Notes under the pieces: model-generated | Told to the model about the DNA's origin: nothing | Seen by the model: the letters and a program-made list of their open reading frames with translations, nothing else | Database searches by the model: none | Source of the DNA: Paludibacteraceae bacterium | GTDB lineage: Bacteria; Bacteroidota; Bacteroidia; Bacteroidales; Paludibacteraceae | DNA: 46,192 nt | NCBI GenBank assembly: GCA_024399535.1 | Contig: JAKSNU010000005.1 | Location: 1 to 46,192 of the forward strand | Direction of reading: 5' to 3' | Position numbers and translations under genes: made by a program | In this document: positions 1 through 8,942 of the stretch, piece by piece | Numbering within the stretch: the first letter of the stretch is position 1 | Layout of the letters: the number at the start of each line of letters is the position of its first letter

Positions 1-128
1 TCAGCATACTCGTCAACCTTCTGCTGCATAGGGTCCACGGCAGGAGCCTCCTCAGTCTGTTTTTCGGATTCGCATCCCATAGCTAAAAGCATGGAAAATG
101 CAATCATTACTAATGCAATTTTTTTCAT
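1..128 (-). CDS. Small lipoprotein, partial (3' end outside window)
   Basis: The gene begins with ATG at 128 and runs off the left edge, so 42 residues are visible. The N-terminus is a lipoprotein signal: MKK, a hydrophobic stretch (IALVMIAFSMLLAMG), then a Cys in the lipobox context LAMGC at residue 18. The mature part starts acidic (ESEKQTEEAP). It probably becomes a lipid-anchored envelope protein. No family can be named from this fragment. It lies downstream of the RND pump genes on the same strand but has its own promoter at 166-197, so it need not belong to that operon. Confidence 0.7.
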   Translation of the reverse strand, partial: MKKIALVMIAFSMLLAMGCESEKQTEEAPAVDPMQQKVDEYA

Positions 129-165
129 ATTAAATAGTTTTTAATTGTGTCTAAGAAAAGCGGTG

Positions 166-197
166 GCAAGGGTACGATATTTTTGCAGAACGGCAAA
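166..197 (-). promoter_or_regulatory. Bacteroidota-type promoter of the partial lipoprotein gene
   Basis: Read on the minus strand there is TTTG (197-194), a 19-base spacer, then TACCCTTGC (174-166). This matches the Bacteroidota primary sigma pattern of a -33 TTTG and a -7 TAnnTTTG, with one change in the -7 box. It lies about 40 bases before the start codon at 128. Confidence 0.6.
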
Positions 198-204
198 GAG
201 AATG

Positions 205-3200
205 TTATTTTTTATTTCCACGTTCTTTAAGACGATAAATCATCCAATACGATACAGGCATCAGAAGCACTACCATAACGATTGACAGCATAGTGCCGAA
301 GCATATCACGACACCCATAGGCATCCAGAGCAGTTCGCCGGCGATAATCATAGGAATGACACCAAGGGCAGTGGTGCAGGAGGTGAGGAAGATAGGTCGC
401 ATACGTCGCTGACCTGCGAGCATGGCAGCTGTCCGAGCGTCCATGCCTTCGTTGACACGCAGTTCTTCGGCATATTCGAACATAATGATACCATTACGCA
501 CAATGATTCCGACAAGCGATATCAGTCCAAGCACTGAGGTGAGTCCGAAATCGAGGTCGAAGAGCCAAAGACCGAGGAATGCCCCGAAGAGGCAGAGCGT
601 CGAGAGCAACATGGTCAGCACAGAGAGCGACACCTTCTTGAAATGGAAGAGCAGAAAGAGGAAGAGCACAGCGACGGCTGCTATGAACGAGAGTATGATT
701 TCGGGTATCACATTGTCGTTGATTGAAGCAAGTCCGGCAGGTTTGATGGTGATGTCGGACGGCAGTATCGGGCGGATATGCGTATCAATGTATTGGTTCA
801 GACGTTTCATGGCTGCAGGGTGGCTCTGCCCGTATTTCAGGTCGGCACCTACTGCTATGGTCTCAATTCCCGCATTGCGGTAATATTGCTCGGCATCAAT
901 CTTTGGTGCTACCGACGCAACGCTACGCAGAGGTACTTTGACAGGCGGCAGCATCGTAGGAACAATCTGATTGCCTATGACGTCGTACGACGATGAGTCG
1001 GTTATCTCATTATTATACAATACAACAGGTATGCGCTCGTCGCCTTCGTAGAGAGTTGTGACGGTGATGCCGTTCAGCGAGTTGTTCAGGAATAGCGAGA
1101 GCATTGTGCGGTTGATGCCGAGACGTGCAGACTCGTCAGGGTCGAGGTCTATGCCCACTGATGTGATGCAGCCGTCGGCTGTGCTGCGGACGCATTGCAA
1201 CATATCGTCCATCGTCAGCATATAGTCGCGGATAGAGTCAGCCACCCATTTCATCTCCTCGGTCGAAGCTCCCGAGATATTCACGACGAGCGGTTGGGGT
1301 GTGGCTTGATAGTCCATCTGCTTGTAGCGTATCACAGCATTAGGGAAGATGTTGTTCTCGGTGTTCTGATATTCACGCAGCATGGCATTGGTGGCACGTT
1401 TCGAGTGGGTGTTCACTATCATCTGTGCAAACGAAGGCTGAGGGACGACAGGAGCGTATGTTGCATTGAAACGCGGAGCAGAAGTGCCGACGAACGAGGT
1501 GACCGACTTGACACGCTTGTCGGCAATGAGTATGTGTTCGAGTGAGTCGGTGACAGCTTTGGTCTCGTCAACTGTAGAATTAGGCTCAAGATAGACCTCG
1601 ACAGCGAAGAAATCGCGTGCTGCCATAGGCATCATCTGGATGTTGAGATTCAGGAAAATCACTATGCTGACTGCCACAAGCGCAAGACCGGCTGAGATGG
1701 TGAGTATAGGACGGTCGAAGCACCATTGCTGTATTTTCTCGTAACCTTTCTGCAATGCATCGAAGAAGTGGTGCTGTATGCGCTCGAAACGTGATGTGCG
1801 GTGTGTGGCAGGGTTGAATTGCTGGATGAAACGCACTTCGAGCGACGGCACGACAAAGACGGCATATGCCAACGAGGCACCAAGGGCAAAGGTGATGACC
1901 CAAGGGAAGAGTCGGACGAAATCGCCGAGATAACCGGAAATAATGCCTGTCATAGGAAAGAACATCGTGCATATGGCAGCAGTAGCCATGAACATCGGCA
2001 TGATCAACTCTTTGCCGCTGCGTGCTGCAGCATCTTCGGGTGAGGCACCAGTGTTGAGGTGCGCCATATAACCATCCATCGTTATTATGGAATCATCGAC
2101 AATCATTCCGAGCACTACAATCAGTGCGGCGAGTGTCACCGTGTTGAGGTCGATATGTGTGACGTACATTACGGCAATAGCTATAGCTGTGCAGACAGGT
2201 ACACCCGACGACGCAATGAGCGCGGAACGCATAGGGAAAAGCAGCAACATCACAGCTATCACGACAAGCATAGAAATCACGAGGTCGCGAAGGAAGGAGA
2301 GGATAGAGTCGTCAACGACACGCGGCTGGTCGGTGATGTTGCTCATGGTGACGCTTGGCGGCAGGGTGGTGCGGAAATCGTCGAGCACGCGGTTTACCTC
2401 ACGACCGAACTCGACGATGTTGTTGTCGTTGCGCATCTCGACCGATAGGATGATAGCATCGTTGCCATTGAACGACACCATGGCGTCAGCCTTGCGATAG
2501 CGACGTTCGATAGTAGCTATGTCCTTAAGGCGAAGCGCATTGCCCTGTGGATCGGTATAGATGATATGGTTGGCAATTTCGCCTTCGTTGGCGAGATTGC
2601 TGTTGATGTAGATAGGCGATGTGATGGTAGAGGTACGGAAAGTGCCGCTGATGGTTTGAAGTCCCGATGTCTGGAAGTTAGCCATAAGTGTGGCAGGGTC
2701 AATACCATAAGCTGAAAGGCGGTTGAAGTCAACATTGATGGCAATCTCCTCCTCCTGAGCACCCGTAATCTTGACAGACGCAAGTTCGGGAATTGACTCA
2801 AGACGTCGAGCGAGATTGTCGGCATATTCCTTGAGTTCGACATATCCCTTGTCCGACGACTCGAGAGCTACTAACATAGTTGCCACGGACGAGAAATCGT
2901 CGATGACAGCTACACCAAGCACCCCTGCAGGCAGTTGAAGTTTCGCCTGATTGAGCTTAAGCTTGATTTTAGACCACACCTCGTCCTTGCGGTTCTGGTC
3001 AACCACGAGATCGACATAAATATAGCAAATGCCATTCTTGGAATATGAATATGTGGTGCTACGTGACACTTCGGGGAACGAAAACAGTATCTTTTCGAGA
3101 GGACGTGTCACCTGCTCCTCGACCTCGCGTGCCGATGCACCAGGGTAGATGGCAGCAACGAGGCCCTGCTTAATTTGGAAGGTCGGGAACTCATCGCGGT

Positions 3201-3303
3201 TCATCTTGAAAATGCCGATGATGCCTATAGCGATAAGAGCCAATAAAATGACATAGACAACCTTCTTATGGGCTATTGCCGAATGGATAATGTTTCGTTT
3301 CAT
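205..3303 (-). CDS. RND efflux pump, inner-membrane permease (AcrB/MexB/HAE superfamily)
   Basis: This is a full-length RND transporter of 1032 residues, using the proton gradient to export substrates through a tripartite pump. It has the family layout: a TM helix at the N-terminus (VVYVILLALIAIGIIGIF), a long periplasmic loop, a helix cluster containing the paired acidic residues of TM4 (VLGMIVDDSIITMDGYM), a second periplasmic loop, and a closing helix cluster. An in-frame ATG exists at 3333, but the ATG at 3303 is preferred because it overlaps the stop of the adaptor gene as ATGA. The adaptor gene is immediately upstream. No TolC-like outer-membrane gene is visible here. The substrate cannot be told from sequence; two acidic TM4 residues fit the drug/solute (HAE) class better than metal pumps. 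Confidence 0.92.
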   Translation of the reverse strand: MKRNIIHSAIAHKKVVYVILLALIAIGIIGIFKMNRDEFPTFQIKQGLVAAIYPGASAREVEEQVTRPLEKILFSFPEVSRSTTYSYSKNGICYIYVDLVVDQNRKDEVWSKIKLKLNQAKLQLPAGVLGVAVIDDFSSVATMLVALESSDKGYVELKEYADNLARRLESIPELASVKITGAQEEEIAINVDFNRLSAYGIDPATLMANFQTSGLQTISGTFRTSTITSPIYINSNLANEGEIANHIIYTDPQGNALRLKDIATIERRYRKADAMVSFNGNDAIILSVEMRNDNNIVEFGREVNRVLDDFRTTLPPSVTMSNITDQPRVVDDSILSFLRDLVISMLVVIAVMLLLFPMRSALIASSGVPVCTAIAIAVMYVTHIDLNTVTLAALIVVLGMIVDDSIITMDGYMAHLNTGASPEDAAARSGKELIMPMFMATAAICTMFFPMTGIISGYLGDFVRLFPWVITFALGASLAYAVFVVPSLEVRFIQQFNPATHRTSRFERIQHHFFDALQKGYEKIQQWCFDRPILTISAGLALVAVSIVIFLNLNIQMMPMAARDFFAVEVYLEPNSTVDETKAVTDSLEHILIADKRVKSVTSFVGTSAPRFNATYAPVVPQPSFAQMIVNTHSKRATNAMLREYQNTENNIFPNAVIRYKQMDYQATPQPLVVNISGASTEEMKWVADSIRDYMLTMDDMLQCVRSTADGCITSVGIDLDPDESARLGINRTMLSLFLNNSLNGITVTTLYEGDERIPVVLYNNEITDSSSYDVIGNQIVPTMLPPVKVPLRSVASVAPKIDAEQYYRNAGIETIAVGADLKYGQSHPAAMKRLNQYIDTHIRPILPSDITIKPAGLASINDNVIPEIILSFIAAVAVLFLFLLFHFKKVSLSVLTMLLSTLCLFGAFLGLWLFDLDFGLTSVLGLISLVGIIVRNGIIMFEYAEELRVNEGMDARTAAMLAGQRRMRPIFLTSCTTALGVIPMIIAGELLWMPMGVVICFGTMLSIVMVVLLMPVSYWMIYRLKERGNKK

Positions 3304-4322
3304 GACTGTACGTTCACTTTCATTCCTGTGCATACCTTTTGCATACCTTCGGTGATGACGCGGTCGCCAATTGTGAGCCCTTCAAGGACTATAACGCCAT
3401 GGCTTACAAATTCGCCGAGAGTTATGTATTTCTTCGAAACAATGTTGTCGCTATCGACACTCCAAACGTATTTGCCACGACTATCCATCTTGATTGCATT
3501 GGCAGGAATGATAATGTCGGCTTGCGTTCTGCTGTTGCTATAGATATGGCAGACCATACCAGGCATCATGCGATCAGACCTCACTAAAGGGCGCAGACGG
3601 CACATGAACGTGTGTGAAAGTGGCGAACTGACCATATCTTTGGTGATAACGACTGCCTGACATGTGTATCCGATGGCGGAGATTTCGGCTGTTGTCGTGT
3701 CGCCAATGTTGAAATTGCTGATTTCGCTTTCAGGTACAGCAAACTCGATTTCGGCATTGTGCATATCGATTATGGTGGCAATACGGTCGATAGGCGAGAC
3801 TGAAATGCCTGTTTCGGTGATTATGTCGCTGACCACACCAGCAAAAGGAGCACGTATGTTGCATTCGTCAAGCGCATGTTCGGCAGCTGCTGCTGCAGCT
3901 TTGGCTTGTTGCAGTTTGGTCTCAATTTCGACCATTTTCATGTCGGATACTACATTTGCATCGTGTACACGTTTCACGCGTTTCATAGCATCTTCGGCTT
4001 CAGACAGCGAAGCACGAGCGGCATTGCAGGCACTGATGACGCTTTGTGATTCAATGATGGCAATCACTTGCCCCTCGGCGACATGTGCGCCTTGACGAAC
4101 CATCACCTGTTTCAAACGACCCTCGTGACGCGAAGTGATGTTGCTCTCTTTGCTCGGCTTGATAGTTCCTATATAACTCGTCGATATGCCATCGTGCGAA
4201 CTATTGATGACCATCGTGCGCACCTCGACTATGGCTGAATGTTCGGCTTTGGTTCGCCTAATGCACCCAGTGAAGAGTATGAGCATGACAGCTGCAAATA
4301 TAATGTGCCTTTTCATATCCAA
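3300..4322 (-). CDS. RND efflux periplasmic adaptor (membrane fusion protein), lipoprotein
   Basis: A 340-residue MFP/HlyD-type adaptor that bridges the inner-membrane pump and an outer-membrane channel. The N-terminus is a lipoprotein signal ending in LFTGC, so it is probably lipid-anchored. The order is half lipoyl/barrel-sandwich (SRHEGRLKQVMVRQGAHVAEGQVIA), a coiled-coil hairpin (about residues 75-145, rich in Ala/Glu/Lys), second lipoyl half (CNIRAPFAGVVSDI), then beta-barrel and membrane-proximal regions. The start could equally be the Met at residue 3 (4316). It is translationally coupled to the RND permease through ATGA at 3300-3303. A -7 box at 4332-4340 lies directly upstream. Confidence 0.9.
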   Translation of the reverse strand: MDMKRHIIFAAVMLILFTGCIRRTKAEHSAIVEVRTMVINSSHDGISTSYIGTIKPSKESNITSRHEGRLKQVMVRQGAHVAEGQVIAIIESQSVISACNAARASLSEAEDAMKRVKRVHDANVVSDMKMVEIETKLQQAKAAAAAAEHALDECNIRAPFAGVVSDIITETGISVSPIDRIATIIDMHNAEIEFAVPESEISNFNIGDTTTAEISAIGYTCQAVVITKDMVSSPLSHTFMCRLRPLVRSDRMMPGMVCHIYSNSRTQADIIIPANAIKMDSRGKYVWSVDSDNIVSKKYITLGEFVSHGVIVLEGLTIGDRVITEGMQKVCTGMKVNVQS

Positions 4323-4331
4323 AAAATTTTT

Positions 4332-4340
4332 GCAAATTTA
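4332..4340 (-). promoter_or_regulatory. Candidate -7 box for the RND efflux operon
   Basis: On the minus strand the bases read TAAATTTGC, a match to TAnnTTTGC. It sits only 10-18 bases before the adaptor start at 4322, so the leader would be very short or the start may be the second Met. I see no good TTTG at the expected -33 distance. Confidence 0.4.
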
Positions 4341-4493
4341 CTCAGTATTTCGTTTGGTTGCGCATTATGTGTGCGTCTTTAACATGAATTTAACATACAA
4401 TCGTAATAAATAGAACTTACCTATAGAACTTGCCATATTAAAATTGGAGGAAAAATAAATTGCGAAGGATTAGGCTATATCGAAAAAAAACAT

Positions 4494-4502
4494 TAACTTT
4501 GC
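4494..4502 (+). promoter_or_regulatory. Candidate -7 box for the lipoprotein-pdxB operon
   Basis: TAACTTTGC at 4494-4502 fits the Bacteroidota -7 consensus and lies 18 bases before the ATG at 4520. No clear -33 TTTG is present. The remainder of the 4323-4519 intergenic stretch is AT-rich, with no other feature that I recognise. Confidence 0.55.
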
Positions 4503-4519
4503 ACCCAAATTTGCAAGGT

Positions 4520-4783
4520 ATGAAAAGGAAGGTTATTATGCTGATTGTTGCAGCTGTGGTAGTGCTGGCATTCAGCTCCTGTAAAAAAGATTATGTCCGT
4601 TGTTGGAAAGGTTCGTATCGTTACAAAGGGTTTGAGTACGTTGAATATGCGTGGTGTACCGAGGCTGAAATGCTACTTTCTGTGGAACAGTTGAAATCGA
4701 CAGGTGATTATACAAACATCACATTCATGTCGGTTGATGGCTATGCTTCGCGTGCAGAATGTCTGGACAACAACGTACAATGA
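4520..4783 (+). CDS. Small conserved lipoprotein upstream of pdxB
   Basis: An 87-residue protein with a lipoprotein signal peptide (MKRKVIMLIVAAVVVLAFSSC, lipobox Cys at residue 21), followed by a short Cys-containing domain (YVRCWKGSY, YAWCTEAEM, RAECLDN). The frame stays open upstream to 4460, but the ATG at 4520 is chosen because it starts the signal peptide and lies just after the -7 box. Its stop overlaps the pdxB start as ATGA (4780-4783), so the two are translationally coupled. I do not recognise a family. The three mature cysteines could form a disulfide in the periplasm, which is inference. Confidence 0.75.
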   Translation: MKRKVIMLIVAAVVVLAFSSCKKDYVRCWKGSYRYKGFEYVEYAWCTEAEMLLSVEQLKSTGDYTNITFMSVDGYASRAECLDNNVQ

Positions 4784-5778
4784 AACCATATATTGTCATA
4801 GATGATGCCATTCCGTTCGTTCGTGGAGTGTTCGAAAATTGTGCAGATGTATGTTATATCAATGGCTCAGACATCAGTCGTAAGGATGTGGCAGAGGCAG
4901 ATGCACTGATAATAAGGACACGTACGAAATGCAACAAGGCATTGTTGGACAACAGCAGGGTGAGAATGATTGCTACAGCCACAATTGGTACTGACCATAT
5001 TGATTTGAAATATTGTGCAGAACGTGGTATAAAGGTCTGCAATGCACCAGGTTGCAACGCAGGTTCTGTGGCTCAGTGGGTGATGTCGGCAATAGCAGAA
5101 TGGATGGCGGAAAGCAAATTTACGCACCCTATCGTTGGTGTAGTGGGGTATGGAAATGTAGGACATAAGGTTGTGGAAATGCTTAGGTGTATGGAGCTTG
5201 AAGTGATGATTTGCGACCCATATGTGGCTGGCACTTTTACGTTCGATGAATTGCAGCAAAAAGCTGATATATTGACATTCCATGTTCCGTTGACTCGCGA
5301 AGGTGAATATCCGACATACCATATGGCAGATAATTTTCCACATGCCCGGTATGTGCTCAATGCCGCAAGGGGCGGGGTAGTGGATGAACGTGCTTTTATT
5401 GAATTGGTAAAACGAGGCGGAGCTTGTGCGGTGGATTGTTGGGAAGGTGAGCCAAATGTAGATAGAGAACTGTTGCAACGTTCGTTTGTGGCTACACCTC
5501 ACATAGCGGGATATTCGGCTGACGGTAAATGGAACGGCACTACAATGGCAGTTCAGGCTGTGGCAGAATATTTTGCTCTGAAGCCAATTATGCCCTTGCC
5601 TCTGAACGAGCAAAAACAAATAGCCGCAGATTGGAAAGCTATCCGTGAAGGTTACGACATAATGGCTGACAGTTGCGCATTGAAAAAAGAACCAGAGAAA
5701 TTTGAACAAATACGTCGCTTGTATCCCGAGCGACGTGAATACAAAATACTATGGAACAACAAGAAATACAAGCAGTAA
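4780..5778 (+). CDS. pdxB: 4-phosphoerythronate dehydrogenase
   Basis: A 332-residue member of the D-isomer-specific 2-hydroxyacid dehydrogenases, most like PdxB, which oxidises 4-phosphoerythronate in the DXP-dependent route to pyridoxal 5'-phosphate. The Rossmann motif GYGNVG lies at 123-128, the catalytic Arg in NAARGG near 197, and the catalytic His in TPHIAGYS at 241. The segment RTRTKCNKALLD (46-57) and TIGTDHID (68-75) are typical of PdxB. It is shorter than E. coli PdxB (about 380) and has a reduced C-terminal dimerisation domain, as in other Bacteroidales as far as I recall. An in-frame ATG at 4759 was not chosen; 4780 gives the ATGA coupling. The next gene starts inside its 3' end (5751). 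Confidence 0.88.
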   Translation: MKPYIVIDDAIPFVRGVFENCADVCYINGSDISRKDVAEADALIIRTRTKCNKALLDNSRVRMIATATIGTDHIDLKYCAERGIKVCNAPGCNAGSVAQWVMSAIAEWMAESKFTHPIVGVVGYGNVGHKVVEMLRCMELEVMICDPYVAGTFTFDELQQKADILTFHVPLTREGEYPTYHMADNFPHARYVLNAARGGVVDERAFIELVKRGGACAVDCWEGEPNVDRELLQRSFVATPHIAGYSADGKWNGTTMAVQAVAEYFALKPIMPLPLNEQKQIAADWKAIREGYDIMADSCALKKEPEKFEQIRRLYPERREYKILWNNKKYKQ

Positions 5779-6959
5779 AACAACGATTTTCGATTGTGGG
5801 ACTCTCGCCTGTGCTAAATCGTGCTATTGATTTGGCAGTGCGTGTGGCGCCTACTGATCTCGCTGTACTCATTCAAGGGGAGAGTGGTGTAGGTAAGGAG
5901 GTGTTCCCAAAAATAATCCACCAGTACAGCTCGCGTAAGACGAAACCCTATTTTGCAGTTAACTGCGGAGCAATACCTGAAGGAACTATTGATTCAGAAC
6001 TGTTCGGGCATGAGAAGGGCGCATTCACCAGTGCTACGTCCGACCATAAGGGGTATTTCGAGGAGGCAGATGGTGGCACTTTGTTTCTTGACGAGGTGGG
6101 CGAACTGCCTATGTCAACGCAAGTCCGTCTGCTGAGGGTGCTTGAGGCTGGGGAGTTTCTCCGTGTAGGTTCGAGCAAGATACAGAAGACAAGTGTGCGT
6201 GTGGTCGCTGCAACAAATGTAAATATGGAGCAGGCTGTGCGCGAGGGACGTTTCCGTGAGGACCTATATTACCGACTGAACGCAGTCTCGGTATTTATTC
6301 CGCCTTTGCGTGAGCGACGCGAGGATATACCATTGCTTTTCCGTAAATTTGCAACTGATTTTGCAGAGAAAAACCATATACCATCTGTGCGCTTGACACC
6401 TGAAGCTACGGAGTTGCTTAAAAAATGCTACTGGCGTGGTAATATCAGGCAGTTGCGTAATGTGGCGGAACAATTGTCGGTGGTCGAAGTTTCGCGCGAG
6501 ATTGATGCTGTCACTCTTTCGGCATATCTTCCGCAAGGCGAAAACAGCAACCTTCCAACGGTCATAAAACATGAACAATCGTCCGAGAATTTTGCAAACG
6601 AACGTGAGATACTCTACAAGGTGCTTTTTGATATGAAGAAGGATATGGACGAGATGAAACGCGTGATAAGCGAACTCACTCAAGGGCAACACCCACAGTA
6701 CCATCCGCAGGATATCAGTTTCGCCAATGTCGATGAGGAGTATAAACCTATCCAACAGGAGCATGTGCCTGAATCTTCGCACATAACTGATGTCGAAGAG
6801 TACGTTGAGGAGTCGCTATCATTGCCCGACCATGAACGCGATATGATAGTCAAGGCACTTGCAAAATATAGCAACAACCGCCGTCTCGCAGCACGTGAAC
6901 TCGGAATTTCTGAACGAACTTTATATCGCCGTATAAGTGATTACGGACTTGAAAAATGA
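5751..6959 (+). CDS. Sigma-54-dependent transcriptional activator without receiver domain
   Basis: A 402-residue NtrC-type bacterial enhancer-binding protein. The AAA+ domain starts almost at the N-terminus: Walker A GESGVGKE at 43-50, the sigma54-contacting GAFTSA loop at 90-95, Walker B region (TLFLDEVGELP) near 110-120, and the R-finger region (FREDLYYRLN). A charged linker (about 270-360) leads to a Fis-type helix-turn-helix at the C-terminus (NNRRLAARELGISERTLYRRI). There is no N-terminal receiver, so control must come from elsewhere. The gene overlaps the end of pdxB by 28 bases and its stop overlaps the lptE start as ATGA. Its targets are unknown. Confidence 0.9.
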   Translation: MEQQEIQAVKQRFSIVGLSPVLNRAIDLAVRVAPTDLAVLIQGESGVGKEVFPKIIHQYSSRKTKPYFAVNCGAIPEGTIDSELFGHEKGAFTSATSDHKGYFEEADGGTLFLDEVGELPMSTQVRLLRVLEAGEFLRVGSSKIQKTSVRVVAATNVNMEQAVREGRFREDLYYRLNAVSVFIPPLRERREDIPLLFRKFATDFAEKNHIPSVRLTPEATELLKKCYWRGNIRQLRNVAEQLSVVEVSREIDAVTLSAYLPQGENSNLPTVIKHEQSSENFANEREILYKVLFDMKKDMDEMKRVISELTQGQHPQYHPQDISFANVDEEYKPIQQEHVPESSHITDVEEYVEESLSLPDHERDMIVKALAKYSNNRRLAARELGISERTLYRRISDYGLEK

Positions 6960-7456
6960 AACGTACACTACTTGCAACACTTGTTATGATGATTTGCTCG
7001 AGCTGCCTTGTCTCTTATAAATTCAATGGCGCGAGTATAGATTATACCAAGACCAAATCAATTACCATCAGCGAGTTCCCTAACTACGCACCATTGGTAT
7101 ATACACCGCTGACCATACAGCTCAACGATGCCATAGCCAATAAATTCGCTCAACAGACGCGTCTGAATATCGTGCGTACTGGCGGTGACTTGCAACTCGA
7201 TGGAGAAATAACGGGCTATCAGCTCGCTGCAACTGCTATTGGTGCTGACAATCGTGCTTCTGAGAACAAACTAACGTTGACAGTGAAAATACATTTTGTT
7301 AATAATGTGACCGGTGATGAGATTGAAAATCAGTTTAGTGCATACCGTACTTTCTCGTCATCATCAACTCTCAACGATGTGCAGGACGGATTGATTTCAG
7401 AATTGGTGGAGGAGGTAGTTGACCAAATATTCAACGCAACAGTAGCCAATTGGTAA
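6956..7456 (+). CDS. lptE: LptE-family LPS-assembly lipoprotein
   Basis: A 166-residue outer-membrane lipoprotein of the Bacteroidota LptE family, expected to plug the LptD barrel during lipopolysaccharide insertion. The signal peptide ends with Cys17 (MMICSSC). The mature start YKFNGASIDYTKTKSITISEFPN is the family hallmark, followed by LQLDGEITGYQL and a helical C-terminus. The start is coupled to the sigma54 activator (ATGA), and its stop shares a base with the next start (TAATG at 7454-7458). The position between the activator and secG is a recurring arrangement in Bacteroidales. Confidence 0.85.
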   Translation: MKRTLLATLVMMICSSCLVSYKFNGASIDYTKTKSITISEFPNYAPLVYTPLTIQLNDAIANKFAQQTRLNIVRTGGDLQLDGEITGYQLAATAIGADNRASENKLTLTVKIHFVNNVTGDEIENQFSAYRTFSSSSTLNDVQDGLISELVEEVVDQIFNATVANW

Positions 7457-7998
7457 TGAACTTTTCGAAAAACGACATATCTGCATCACTTGCTTCGCCG
7501 TTTGATTCTAAGCTGACAGCTTCGGATTGGTTGTCGTTAGTCGAAAAATATCCTTATTGCGAGATTTTTCTCTGGCACTATCTACGTGTTTTGTATTGTT
7601 CTGATGCTTTTGATTTTGAAAATGAACTGCTGAGGCTCGGCATACGCATATCCAATAGATCGGATTTCTATCTGTTCATGACTTCGAAAAAGCCGAAGCA
7701 GGATTCTGCGGAATATAACCTTGTCTCGACTGATTATTTTTCGCATGCAGACAGTGTAACTGCCGAACGTCATGAATCGTTGCGCCAACTTGCACGCAAA
7801 CTTCGTGAAAAACGCATTGAAGAACAATCGAAACATATTGAAAACGAAAAAGTTGATTACGTAAAATTGATAAAGGAAAAAAGATATTCAGAGGCTCTTG
7901 AAATTTTAAGGCAAATAAATTTGGAAAATCCAAAAAAAAGTCGTTACTTTGCAGTCCAAATCAGATATTTGGAAACAATCTTGAATAATAACAAATAA
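7456..7998 (+). CDS. Conserved protein of unknown function between lptE and secG
   Basis: A 180-residue cytoplasmic protein with no signal peptide or TM segment. The N-terminal half is helical with aromatic residues (WLSLVEKYPYCEIFLWHYLRVLY). A charged, probably coiled segment (about 110-140) follows, then a short TPR-like helical pair (KLIKEKRYSEALEILRQINLENPKKSRYFAVQIRYLETIL). I take the ATG at 7456, which overlaps the lptE stop as TAATG; a TTG two codons upstream is possible. Genes at this place are common in Bacteroidales but I know of no assigned function. Confidence 0.8.
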   Translation: MNFSKNDISASLASPFDSKLTASDWLSLVEKYPYCEIFLWHYLRVLYCSDAFDFENELLRLGIRISNRSDFYLFMTSKKPKQDSAEYNLVSTDYFSHADSVTAERHESLRQLARKLREKRIEEQSKHIENEKVDYVKLIKEKRYSEALEILRQINLENPKKSRYFAVQIRYLETILNNNK

Positions 7999-8012
7999 AA
8001 CGTAGATAATAT

Positions 8013-8303
8013 ATGGTATTGGTATCTATTTTAATCGTCTTTTTTGCAATAATTCTTATTGCTGCAGTATTGATTCAGAACTCGAAAGGTGGTGGATTGG
8101 CATCGAGTTTTTCGAGTGGTAATCAGATGCTTGGCGTTCGCAAGACGACTGATGCTCTTGAGAAAGCAACATGGACAATCGTAGCTATCATTGTTGTGCT
8201 TTGCATTGTTTCTTCTGCTTTGAGCAAGACTTCGGTTTCTGCTGCTTCTGAGGTTTCTGACCAAGTTGAAGTACCTGCTACAACAGGTGTTCCTCAAGAA
8301 TAA
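8013..8303 (+). CDS. secG: Preprotein translocase subunit SecG
   Basis: A 96-residue protein with two TM helices (about 3-22 and 52-71) separated by the SecG signature loop NSKGGGLASSFSSGNQMLGVRKTTD. SecG is the auxiliary SecYEG channel subunit that stimulates protein export. The C-terminal tail is rich in Ser, Ala and Val, as is usual in Bacteroidota. It is the last gene of the plus-strand operon and is followed by the terminator at 8329-8359. Confidence 0.95.
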   Translation: MVLVSILIVFFAIILIAAVLIQNSKGGGLASSFSSGNQMLGVRKTTDALEKATWTIVAIIVVLCIVSSALSKTSVSAASEVSDQVEVPATTGVPQE

Positions 8304-8328
8304 ATGACGATTCACTGACAAAAAAAAA

Positions 8329-8359
8329 GCGATGGCTAACGAAATTGCCATCGCTTTTT
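8329..8359. terminator. Bidirectional hairpin terminator between secG and rdgB
   Basis: Perfect 8-bp stem GCGATGGC (8329-8336) / GCCATCGC (8347-8354) with a 10-base loop. A run of A lies on the left and TTTTT on the right, so it can stop both the secG operon and the convergent minus-strand operon ending at 8361. Confidence 0.9.
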
Positions 8360-8360
8360 G

Positions 8361-8942
8361 TTATTCTTCAAGACTCTTTTTCCAGGCTCGGAAAGCATTC
8401 CCTCTATGCGACATACTGTTCTTCACTTCGGCAGACACTTCGGCAAATGTCTGTTCGTATCCCTCCGGAACGAAGACTGGGTCGTAGCCAAACCCTCCAT
8501 TTCCGCGACATTCGTTGATGATAGTTCCTCTTACTTCGCCTTCGAAAAATTCGGTTTGACCATTGTGCATATATGCCAATACTGTCACGAAACGTGCACT
8601 TCGGTCGTCGCTGTTTTTTAGATTCTCAAGTAATTTTGCAGTGTTTGCATTGTCGTTGTGTGCTTCTCCTGCGTAACGTGCGGAAAGCACTCCGGGCTCT
8701 CCACCGAGAGCAAAGACCTCAAGTCCGGAATCGTCTGCAAGTATTTCAACTTCATCACCCATACGTTGGCGCACATATTCTGCTTTCTGTCGGGCATTCT
8801 CCATAAATGTATTGCCAGTTTCGGGAATATCTTCAGTGATGTTGATGTCATCAAGCGAGACCACTTCCCGACTATTCTTCATCAACTCTAAAAGTTCGTC
8901 GCATTTGTGGCGGTTGTGAGTTGCAAGTATCAGTTTTTTCAT
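8361..8942 (-). CDS. rdgB: Non-canonical purine NTP pyrophosphatase (RdgB/HAM1)
   Basis: A 193-residue inosine/xanthosine triphosphate pyrophosphatase that hydrolyses dITP, ITP and XTP to monophosphates and so keeps deaminated purines out of DNA and RNA. Family motifs are intact: LATHNRHK near the N-terminus (phosphate binding), ADDSGLEV (69-76), ARYAGE (88-93), GFGYDPVF (150-157) and the base-recognition motif SHR (178-180) followed by GNAFR. Length is normal. Its start overlaps the stop of the threonine aldolase gene as ATGA. It is the last gene of the long minus-strand operon. Confidence 0.95.
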   Translation of the reverse strand: MKKLILATHNRHKCDELLELMKNSREVVSLDDINITEDIPETGNTFMENARQKAEYVRQRMGDEVEILADDSGLEVFALGGEPGVLSARYAGEAHNDNANTAKLLENLKNSDDRSARFVTVLAYMHNGQTEFFEGEVRGTIINECRGNGGFGYDPVFVPEGYEQTFAEVSAEVKNSMSHRGNAFRAWKKSLEE

